NCBI GenBank assembly: GCA_946807835.1
Contig: OX327711.1
Location: 16,713,501-16,777,500 of the forward strand
Direction: 5' to 3'
From: Ailanthus altissimus
Lineage: Eukaryota; Streptophyta; Magnoliopsida; Sapindales; Simaroubaceae
Length of the DNA: 64,000 nucleotides
The notes beneath the pieces were generated by a model. That model did not search any database and was not told the DNA's origin. It was given only the letters and a program-made list of their open reading frames with translations. Positions 23,590-32,586 of the stretch are shown here, piece after piece. Each line of letters begins with the position of its first letter. The stretch's first letter is position 1. Both the position numbers and the translations under genes were made by a program.

Positions 23590-26311
23590 TGTCACGCCCC
23601 AGACCCAAAAGATCTGACACACGACATCACTTACATTCATTCAATAATACTTAAACATTCATTTTAATTTCTTTCAGAATTATAGCAATTGAATTATGAC
23701 TGGGACAATTAGTAAACCGGAGATACGCAGAGTTTTCTCAGAGATTAACACTCTACTACGTCACCAGTAGCAACTTTGTTACTGGAAGCCCAGAATATAT
23801 TCATTGTAAATTCTTACTTAAAATCAATCCATTATTATACTTGGTGAAACTTAAACTAAGTCCAACCACACACAATAAAATAATACATAGGTATTTATTC
23901 ACTAGGGACAAATCAAATATCTTATCCCACGTGTCCCCAAATGAAACACTTAGCAACCTAACAACTTAGGGAACCCAAGGAACAGCAGAAGCCTTGCCAA
24001 ATCCGCTAAGCACACATGTACCTTATTTACCTGAAATCACCATAAACTATAATGAGTATAAAACTCAGTAAGCATACTAGTTTTTCATATATCAAATACA
24101 AATACATATATGTACACAATGCATATGTATGATATGCTGTGATCAATCAAAATCATAATCTTATCAAATCACATATCATGTAAGCGCTTACACATTCTTT
24201 CAAAACACATAATAGGAATACCATCACTCAACTATTACTTAGTAGGACTTACATATCACATATCACATAATGAGCCAAATGTCACTCGTAGGTGACATAC
24301 CGTATGAGAGGAATAGTACAAGTGAGGTCTTGAAATTACACACATATAATGCTTATGCCCGAAGGTAAAAGCCAAACCCTCACCCTGATCATCGGTGAGT
24401 CCTCTCACATGCACCAATACGCCACCACACGAATGTGATGACTCACACTTCCTTTAGGTACCAATAGGATCCTCCCTACATACGGAACACATAACATATA
24501 CCAATCCCGAAGGAAAGGCCACACATAAAGGCTCCACAAATCACATAAAATGCCTACTAAGTTAACAGTGAGTTCAAGTACCCTCAAATCACAAAATATT
24601 TCTCATGGACATATTATACTTCAAAAGCTTTCTTTGTTAAACGCATCTTATTTTGGAAAGCTCACTTTCAAAAAACACATGTATGTCCATGCTCAATGTC
24701 AATGCTCACATTCATAAACATATATTCACATTTCATATCAAAATATACTTTGACATATCATAAACATATTCTTAACCCCATTTGCAAAATCATACAAAAC
24801 AATTATTATGTTTATTGTGATTCCAGTAGTAAGTCTAGTATACTTACCTCTTAGCACTTACAGCTACAAGGCTTAAATCTCCTTAACCTATCAATGGAGA
24901 TCAATCCTTTCATAAGCCTCACAATTCACACAAAATACTTTAAATAGCTTACAAAATTATACACAATGCATTTATCACATCAAATTGGTCTAAATATTTG
25001 GTTTCTCAAAACCTGTCATTCTGACCACTTACACTTAACAAAAATTTCTAATACATCAAATGATGTCCAATTACTCCAAAATCAGAATATATCATTCTTG
25101 ACTCATATATCCTTCTTATATATGAATATTATATCAGAATTCCTACACAATCCATTCCATACATACCATCGAATCCAAACTACTAACCTGACAAGATCAA
25201 GATACTTACTGAACAGTATTCAATCTCCCAATTTTATAAAATCATATACTAACTCAAAAATTATAAAACTACCACATAATTACTCTTGACACATATCTCA
25301 GTCCATGATAAATATTTGGCTTCCAAATAACTGCCAAAAGTATTTTAAAACTCTTTTATTTCATAACTTTAAAAATCTGTTAATCAAATACTACAATGAG
25401 CTGATACACTTTAGAAATTCATAACACTTCAACCACATTGATCCAAATTCTCAATTCCGAGTATATCATATTAGACATATAACATTATCATATTTCCACA
25501 AATTCATAATTTTTAAAGATCATTCAGCAGGTCAAAAATTATTTTCCACTGTATCATACTGTTTACACAGGAAATTTCCAGAATTCCAGGGTCATTTTGG
25601 TAAATTCACTACAAATTCAATTTCCGAGATTTTCAGTCGATTCAAAGTCTCAGATGATCCTAAACATGTCTAATTTCATATACTCAAAATTCAAAACCAG
25701 AATCGAATCACAACAATTTATAAAATTCCTAAATCAAGAGGTTATCCAGCAGAAATTCCATAATTCATCATGATTTATCAAACTATCTTATAGATCATCA
25801 TCAATTCTCACAACATCAAACGAAATACACATCAAATCCTTAATTATACATATTTCCAGAAATCAAAACTTAAAGAAATTAACTTAATTAACACCAATAA
25901 ATTGATAATTAGTTGTGATATACCTCTAAAGATCCAAAATTCTCATTTTCTTCTTCATTTTCTTCTTCTTCTTCTCTTTCTCTCTCCTTTATTTCTCTAT
26001 TCTCTCTCTAAAAATGGGTAGCTCGACCAAAATGAGAGAATTAGGGTTTTTAAAAGTGTATTTTTATACTAAGTGGTTAAGTTTTGGTATTTACGAATTC
26101 ACCCCCAAAACTTTCAAAGTATAACAATTTGGTCCCTAAAATAATTCCAAAGTCTTGCAAATAAACCCAATACTAATAGTATATCCTTAACCTATAAAAA
26201 CACTACTAATAACAATATATAAATCAAGGATCACCCACATACAAATAAAATACGTATATTTATATATATAAATATACATATTCTTACCGGTTATGGATAC
26301 TGGTTACTACA
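23590..26311 (-). repeat. LTR (3' LTR of the LOG element)
   Basis: Starts TGTCACGCCCC and ends TGGTTACTACA. The small reading frames inside (24405-24587 minus, 24966-25289 plus) recur unchanged in the other LTR and have no sign of being genes. Confidence 0.95.
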
Positions 26312-26325
26312 ATTCTCCCCTCCTT
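26312..26325 (-). promoter_or_regulatory. Polypurine tract of the LOG element
   Basis: The complement reads AAGGAGGGGAGAAT, directly against the TGTAGTAACC start of the 3' LTR. The preceding GAGGACGAAATTC is the usual tail of chromovirus pol genes. Confidence 0.85.
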
Positions 26326-26678
26326 ATAAGAATTTCGTCCTCGAAATTCATAACTTAAGCACATAGATGTAGAATATCCATACTAATCTCTTAAATAAAA
26401 TTCTTAACTCCTCTGAAAATTTTAATCCATTCAACATATACTCATACGTCATAATATCATTCACTACCTTGATATCATTCAAAAAAAAATGTAGCATTTC
26501 TACGCAACTAAGTTGTCATTCAAATCAGAATATTGAAGGTATTATCTTAAATGATCAATGATTCTTAAACTATAGATCTCAACATTATATCTCTTACTCT
26601 AACTCTTTAAAAAAAAAAATAGTCCACCTTATTGGACATCATTTTCTCATTGAGACTGACATGTCTGCTTTTTTCTAA

Positions 26679-27243
26679 TATGCTCAGTTTCAAACAGAAA
26701 AGATTGCACTAGCACAATTACTGCGATGGCAAATATGGTTTTTTAACTATTCCTTTAACGTCATCCACAGAAAAGGAAAGAACAAAACGATTATTGATTT
26801 TCTTTTACAAAACTCTATAAATAGCCTAAACCTCATAATCACTTTTCTAGCAATAAAGAAAACCAACCCTCATACCATCTTCATAATGAATCCTATTATC
26901 ATAACTCCTCATGTTCCTTTTACTCCACCACAACTTCCAGACCTAATCAGAACCAGAACACTCCATTCCCGTGCCAAAGAATTCATCAGACACTATGCCA
27001 TCTTGGCAGTCCAAGAACACGGCCTCACAGTTCTTGGTGGCCCTTCGTTCAACTTGGAATACCCTTTCTTTCACCTGCACTATTTTTTTTTTTCCATTTT
27101 CCCAATGGTCCAAATCTGTCATTTACTTGTTATGGTACCTGTTGGATCTGTATACAATCGCCATAGATTTTCCATTACTTAGAACTCTCCAAAAATTAGA
27201 AAAATGTGATGAAGATCATCCAGCCCTGATATTTCTCCAATGA
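26679..27243 (+). pseudogene. Pararetrovirus-like RNase H tail and start of C-terminal extension, broken
   Basis: An open frame from 26679 (after TAA 26676-26678) to 27182 begins with the end of a retroid RNase H. The LLRWQIWFFNYSFNVIH segment followed by RKGKN and DFL fits the RW..WF..Y.F.V.H..GK.N..D..L pattern, and is closer to caulimovirids than to Gypsy elements, which usually have RRW.E.L..Y. Near the T-run at about 27083-27092 the coherent text moves to another frame (26971-27243), which ends at a TGA (27241-27243). After that stop the same frame continues into the 27283-28050 reading frame. It is therefore a relic of the 3' part of a polyprotein with one frameshift and one stop. Upstream RT, protease and coat regions are missing. 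It lies antisense to the retrotransposon. Confidence 0.6.
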
Positions 27244-27282
27244 TTTTACCCAAAGACATGGTGGATAACTAAATTTCAATAC

Positions 27283-28050
27283 ATGATTGCAAACAACACA
27301 AATGCTGCAGTCCCCAGACAACATCTTTGGTCAGTCTTACTTCTCCAACGGAAGGGTATGATTATTTCAGATCACGAGATTCATTATTACCCCACTGTTA
27401 AGGATTATTTCACATTTACCCTTTCACTAAAGGGATCAATTAAGCTCTGGCCTGAAGAAGTAATTCAGCGAAAGAGAGAACTTGAAAGAATTCTTGCTCA
27501 GGAAAATCAAATAATTCCTCCGTCTGTTTGGATCTCCCCAGAAGATGCTGCGCCTTGGGAACAGGTTGAAGCTGACTTTGCAGAAGACCTGAATTTTGCC
27601 AATATACTCAAATTCCAACAAAGACAAAAATATCATCTTTCACATCTCAGAAATACAAATTACTCTACCCACCATCACCATATCCCAAACATGACTTATT
27701 ATGCCAGATACAGACAAGCAATGGATAACCTTCACCAATGGCCTCAGCTAGCTGTCCTGACAGAACCTACCCAATCTCAGCCAGTTGTCCCGACAGAACC
27801 TGACCAACGCCAACCCAATCTTGACTTATCCCTCTTTCAAGACTCACAACATTATCTAACCGACACCCAAATCCAAGAGGAAGCCAGCACATCCCTCATC
27901 CAGACCAGCTCACCTGCAGAAGATCAAGATATGGTAGACCCACCTTCCACTCAGCCAGAGCCCTCATTCAATGTATGGGAACAACAACTCCATAAGTTTC
28001 TCTCTCACGGATACGACACAGATGAAAGCGACCAGGGAGACTCATTTTAA
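27283..28050 (+). CDS. Uncharacterised 255-aa ORF, C-terminal part of the pararetroviral polyprotein
   Basis: First ATG 27283, stop TAA 28048-28050. It is in the same frame as the segment ending at TGA 27241, so it is probably the downstream part of one longer protein rather than an independent gene; translation from its own ATG is possible but unproven. The N-terminal 75 residues look globular (WSVLLLQRKG, HYYPTVKDYF). The middle is charged with a His cluster (HHHH, about 130). From about 155 on it is Pro/Gln/Thr/Ser-rich and disordered-looking, with a near-repeat of the VLTEPTQSQP and VPTEPDQRQP kind, and it ends acidic (DTDESDQGD). No membrane segment or signal peptide. I do not recognise a family. 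An intact 768-bp frame in a young element suggests little decay since capture. Confidence 0.5.
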   Translation: MIANNTNAAVPRQHLWSVLLLQRKGMIISDHEIHYYPTVKDYFTFTLSLKGSIKLWPEEVIQRKRELERILAQENQIIPPSVWISPEDAAPWEQVEADFAEDLNFANILKFQQRQKYHLSHLRNTNYSTHHHHIPNMTYYARYRQAMDNLHQWPQLAVLTEPTQSQPVVPTEPDQRQPNLDLSLFQDSQHYLTDTQIQEEASTSLIQTSSPAEDQDMVDPPSTQPEPSFNVWEQQLHKFLSHGYDTDESDQGDSF

Positions 28051-28642
28051 CCTACATTGTTGTTTCTGTTTTTCACAGAAACTAGATCCGTGTTGTTCTA
28101 TCACATCAAAGAGAGACTGACTACTACTTTATCTTTATGTCAAGTGTGCTTTATTTTTCTTTATGTCTGCTTTTAATCTATCGGCCAAAAATCAATGTTA
28201 AGACCACAAAAATTCTTATAATTAATAAAGTTAATTTGGCCTCATGTCCAAAGTCCAGTTGGTAGCTTAAAAAGTCTTCAAGTCATATATGCATTGTCGG
28301 CCATTAGTGCCAAAACGGCAAAGTCCCTACATCCATAAAATAGGCATTTATTAACTTTTCTTAATCATCTTACCTAACTCATCACGCTTCCGACACAATT
28401 TTATTACACTTACATATCAACAAATATTTATTCAAAATTTTGCGGCCTATTGTCCCTTATAGAATAATAAAGTAAAACTCATTCTTTTCTTTTTACCTCA
28501 CAAGAATTGAGAAAAACGTATATACTTGAACATACTTACACATATGCTCCACAGCTATTATCAATTTGTTTCTCTATAAATACATTATTATTCCATCCTT
28601 ATACAAACTCGAAAACATTCAAAGATTAGGGTGGGCATAACA
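28051..28642 (+). promoter_or_regulatory. Intergenic promoter region of the LOG gene
   Basis: 592 bp with no reading frame. A TATA box (TCTATAAATA, 28574-28583) lies about 60 bp before the ATG, a spacing that allows a leader of roughly 30-35 nt; an A-rich start region ACAAACTCGAAAACATTCAAAG follows. The layout (RNase H gene, promoter, next gene) resembles the caulimovirid arrangement in which a second promoter lies between the polymerase gene and the last gene. Confidence 0.55.
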
Positions 28643-29296
28643 ATGGAGGAAACCTCAGCTCGTCGATTCACAAAAATTTGTGTCTTTTGTGGATCTAACC
28701 CTGGGAATACTGAAGAGTTTACAAAAGTTGCAGAAAATCTTGGTAAGGTATTAGCTGAGCGAAATATACATCTAGTATATGGAGGAGGTAACCGTGGGTT
28801 AATGGGGTCTGTAGCAAAAGCAGCACACAATAATGGTAGTCGCGTTTTGGGTATCATTCCAAAACCTCTAGCTATTGAAAATATTGTAGGAAAAACAGTT
28901 GGGGATGAGTTACAAGTCTCATCTATGCACGAACGAATGGCTCAAATGCTTGGGCATGCAAATGCTTTCATAGCTCTACCAGGAGGTTTCGGGACCTTGG
29001 AAGAAATTTTTCAAATTGTCTCATGGGCACAATTACAAATCCATCAAAAACCCATTGGTTTGTTAAATGTTAATGGTTTTTACGACGGGTTGATATCTTT
29101 TCTTGACTATGCAGCGGGAACACAATTCATCCCACTTATAGCACGACGGATTCTTATTTCTGCTCCAACTGTTGATCAACTGATTGATCAATTGCAGTCT
29201 TTTATTCCTCTGTCTAATCCAACATTGCATCAGTTAGATTGGTCTACTCATGACAGTCAGAAGAAGCGCAAAATAGACTTAAATCTCACTCCGTAG
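28643..29296 (+). CDS. LOG-like: Intronless LOG-family cytokinin riboside 5'-monophosphate phosphoribohydrolase with C-terminal EAR motif
   Basis: 217 codons, intact. LOG enzymes release active cytokinin bases and ribose 5-phosphate from cytokinin nucleotides in one step. Diagnostic segments: KICVFCGSNPG (11-21), LVYGGGNRGLMG (44-55), GIIPKPL (70-76), MHERM (95-99), ALPGGFGTLEE (111-121; family consensus PGGxGTxxE), SWAQL (127-131), KPIGLLNVNGFYDGL (136-150). Length matches plant LOGs (about 210-225). The usual Lys of MHxRK is Met99. The C-terminus adds KKRK (207-210) and DLNLTP (212-217), an exact DLNxxP EAR repression motif. The ATG at 28643 is chosen because it gives the normal N-terminus and follows the TATA box; upstream in-frame text from GTG 28631 is not needed. 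Plant LOG genes known to me have several introns, so this is a retrocopy, a viral passenger or an intronless paralogue. It lies antisense inside a young retrotransposon. Confidence 0.9.
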   Translation: MEETSARRFTKICVFCGSNPGNTEEFTKVAENLGKVLAERNIHLVYGGGNRGLMGSVAKAAHNNGSRVLGIIPKPLAIENIVGKTVGDELQVSSMHERMAQMLGHANAFIALPGGFGTLEEIFQIVSWAQLQIHQKPIGLLNVNGFYDGLISFLDYAAGTQFIPLIARRILISAPTVDQLIDQLQSFIPLSNPTLHQLDWSTHDSQKKRKIDLNLTP

Positions 29297-29342
29297 CCTC
29301 TACTGTATTTTTGTTGCTACTATTGTTGTTGTTTTCCTTTTC

Positions 29343-29348
29343 AATAAA
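29343..29348 (+). terminator. Poly(A) signal of the LOG gene
   Basis: AATAAA, 47 bp after the stop codon, followed by GT/T-rich DNA (GTTGTTTCAATTGATGTC). With the TATA box it makes a self-contained transcription unit of about 0.75 kb. Confidence 0.6.
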
Positions 29349-29710
29349 AGTTGTTTCAATTGATGTCTTCAATACTCTATTTCTCTACATTTTGTCATTG
29401 AGAAAATTATCTCAATTTGCTCTACGACATGCAAATTATCATTATAAGATATTCAACATCCTTCTTACTAAGCATATTAGTCATAACTTAAAACAAATCT
29501 AAATGGTAACATTAAAAACCACAAGGTACCATTATCCACAACAACAACAGTCTTAGCAGCTCTTGCATAATGTGTCATCTTCACAAAATCACACAAAATT
29601 TAAGGAATATGTCAAACTTTTACACAACAAAGCTACAAATACAATCCTAAGGATTTGGCATCTGCTCGGTTCCCTTGACTAGACACATAAAGTCTACAGA
29701 ATCATATCTT

Positions 29711-29723
29711 AGCTCTGATACCA
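29711..29723 (-). promoter_or_regulatory. Primer binding site (initiator Met-tRNA)
   Basis: The complement is TGGTATCAGAGCT, eight bases inside the 5' LTR. The leader after it (to about 29510) still looks like a Gypsy 5' leader on the minus strand. Confidence 0.88.
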
Positions 29724-29731
29724 ATAAAAGC

Positions 29732-32453
29732 TGTCACGCCCCAGACCCAAAAGATCTGACACACGACATCACTTACATTCATTCAATAATACTTAAACAT
29801 TCATTTTAATTTCTTTCAGAATTATAGCAATTGAATTATGACTGGGACAATTAGTAAACCGGAGATACGCAGAGTTTTCTCAGAGATTAACACTCTACTA
29901 CGTCACCAGTAGCAACTTTGTTACTGGAAGCCCAGAATATATTCATTGTAAATTCTTACTTAAAATCAATCCATTATTATACTTGGTGAAACTTAAACTA
30001 AGTCCAACCACACACAATAAAATAATACATAGGTATTTATTCACTAGGGACAAATCAAATATCTTATCCCACGTGTCCCCAAATGAAACACTTAGCAACC
30101 TAACAACTTAGGGAACCCAAGGAACAGCAGAAGCCTTGCCAAATCCGCTAAGCACACATGTACCTTATTTACCTGAAATCACCATAAACTATAATGAGTA
30201 TAAAACTCAGTAAGCATACTAGTTTTTCATATATCAAATACAAATACATATATGTACACAATGCATATGTATGATATGCTGTGATCAATCAAAATCATAA
30301 TCTTATCAAATCACATATCATGTAAGCGCTTACACATTCTTTCAAAACACATAATAGGAATACCATCACTCAACTATTACTTAGTAGGACTTACATATCA
30401 CATATCACATAATGAGCCAAATGTCACTCGTAGGTGACATACCGTATGAGAGGAATAGTACAAGTGAGGTCTTGAAATTACACACATATAATGCTTATGC
30501 CCGAAGGTAAAAGCCAAACCCTCACCCTGATCATCGGTGAGTCCTCTCACATGCACCAATACGCCACCACACGAATGTGATGACTCACACTTCCTTTAGG
30601 TACCAATAGGATCCTCCCTACATACGGAACACATAACATATACCAATCCCGAAGGAAAGGCCACACATAAAGGCTCCACAAATCACATAAAATGCCTACT
30701 AAGTTAACAGTGAGTTCAAGTACCCTCAAATCACAAAATATTTCTCATGGACATATTACACTTCAAAAGCTTTCTTTGTTAAACGCATCTTATTTTGGAA
30801 AGCTCACTTTCAAAAAACACATGTATGTCCATGCTCAATGTCAATGCTCACATTCATAAACATATATTCACATTTCATATCAAAATATACTTTGACATAT
30901 CATAAACATATTCTTAACCCCATTTGCAAAATCATACAAAACAATTATTATGTTTATTGTGATTCCAGTAGTAAGTCTAGTATACTTACCTCTTAGCACT
31001 TACAGCTACAAGGCTTAAATCTCCTTAACCTATCAATGGAGATCAATCCTTTCATAAGCCTCACAATTCACACAAAATACTTTAAATAGCTTACAAAATT
31101 ATACACAATGCATTTATCACATCAAATTGGTCTAAATATTTGGTTTCTCAAAACCTGTCATTCTGACCACTTACACTTAACAAAAATTTCTAATACATCA
31201 AATGATGTCCAATTACTCCAAAATCAGAATATATCATTCTTGACTCATATATCCTTCTTATATATGAATATTATATCAGAATTCCTACACAATCCATTCC
31301 ATACATACCATCGAATCCAAACTACTAACCTGACAAGATCAAGATACTTACTGAACAGTATTCAATCTCCCAATTTTATAAAATCATATACTAACTCAAA
31401 AATTATAAAACTACCACATAATTACTCTTGACACATATCTCAGTCCATGATAAATATTTGGCTTCCAAATAACTGCCAAAAGTATTTTAAAACTCTTTTA
31501 TTTCATAACTTTAAAAATCTGTTAATCAAATACTACAATGAGCTGATACACTTTAGAAATTCATAACACTTCAACCACATTGATCCAAATTCTCAATTCC
31601 GAGTATATCATATTAGACATATAACATTATCATATTTCCACAAATTCATAATTTTTAAAGATCATTCAGCAGGTCAAAAATTATTTTCCACTGTATCATA
31701 CTGTTTACACAGGAAATTTCCAGAATTCCAGGGTCATTTTGGTAAATTCACTACAAATTCAATTTCCGAGATTTTCAGTCGATTCAAAGTCTCAGATGAT
31801 CCTAAACATGTCTAATTTCATATACTCAAAATTCAAAACCAGAATCGAATCACAACAATTTATAAAATTCCTAAATCAAGAGGTTATCCAGCAGAAATTC
31901 CATAATTCATCATGATTTATCAAACTATCTTATAGATCATCATCAATTCTCACAACATCAAACGAAATACACATCAAATCCTTAATTATACATATTTCCA
32001 GAAATCAAAACTTAAAGAAATTAACTTAATTAACACCAATAAATTGATAATTAGTTGTGATATACCTCTAAAGATCCAAAATTCTCATTTTCTTCTTCAT
32101 TTTCTTCTTCTTCTTCTCTTTCTCTCTCCTTTATTTCTCTATTCTCTCTCTAAAAATGGGTAGCTCGACCAAAATGAGAGAATTAGGGTTTTTAAAAGTG
32201 TATTTTTATACTAAGTGGTTAAGTTTTGGTATTTACGAATTCACCCCCAAAACTTTCAAAGTATAACAATTTGGTCCCTAAAATAATTCCAAAGTCTTGC
32301 AAATAAACCCAATACTAATAGTATATCCTTAACCTATAAAAACACTACTAATAACAATATATAAATCAAGGATCACCCACATACAAATAAAATACGTATA
32401 TTTATATATATAAATATACATATTCTTACCGGTTATGGATACTGGTTACTACA
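29732..32453 (-). repeat. LTR (5' LTR of the LOG element)
   Basis: Same length and one mismatch with the partner LTR. On the minus strand it would drive transcription into the interior, antisense to the LOG gene. Confidence 0.95.
32203..32210 (-). promoter_or_regulatory. Probable LTR TATA box
   Basis: The complement reads AGTATAAAAATACAC, followed downstream by CCCTAATTCTCTC and a GA-rich leader. The same motif is in the other LTR (26061-26068) and, slightly changed, in the solo LTR. It would direct the element's minus-strand transcript. Confidence 0.45.
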
Positions 32454-32586
32454 GTAATTATCCTTTAATTAGGGTTAGGGTTGATTTCAAATCTAAGGAA
32501 GCATATATTATTCTATATCTTTGTCTAAAATGGAAACTATTGTGAATGAAAAAAAAAAACGGATTAGAATGATATCATTGAAAGTG

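Larger units (their letters stand above)
23590..32453 (-). mobile_element. Young LTR retrotransposon carrying a LOG gene and pararetroviral DNA
   Basis: 8864 bp. Two 2722-bp LTRs (23590-26311, 29732-32453) begin TGTCACGCC and end ACTACA on the plus strand and differ, by eye, at one base (24617 T, 30759 C). A perfect 5-bp target duplication GTAAT flanks it (23585-23589, 32454-32458). A primer binding site for initiator Met-tRNA (complement of 29711-29723) and a polypurine tract (complement of 26312-26325) put it on the minus strand. The LTR edge GGGGCGTGACA, and the GAGGACGAAATTCTTATAAGGAGGGGAGAAT end read on the minus strand, are typical of Tekay-type Gypsy chromoviruses. The 3.4 kb interior has no gag-pol in element orientation. 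Instead about 26660-29510 holds antisense cargo: a pararetrovirus-like tail and a LOG gene. It must have moved with trans-supplied proteins. Confidence 0.93.

Noticed and set aside
24405..25289. 60- and 107-residue ORFs, repeated at 30547 and 31108
   Set aside because: Identical only because they are in the two LTRs; the solo LTR copy breaks or changes them, and composition is ordinary AT-rich LTR.
27436..27636. 66-residue minus-strand ORF
   Set aside because: Shadow of the 255-residue plus-strand frame.
28588..28857. 89-residue minus-strand ORF over the LOG start
   Set aside because: Antisense shadow of the LOG reading frame.
29311..29502. 63-residue plus-strand ORF after LOG
   Set aside because: Lies in the LOG 3' flank over the AATAAA signal; hydrophobic low-complexity text, no support.
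23590..32453. Segmental tandem duplication instead of an LTR element
   Set aside because: TG..CA ends, the GTAAT target duplication, primer binding site and polypurine tract together require an LTR retrotransposon.
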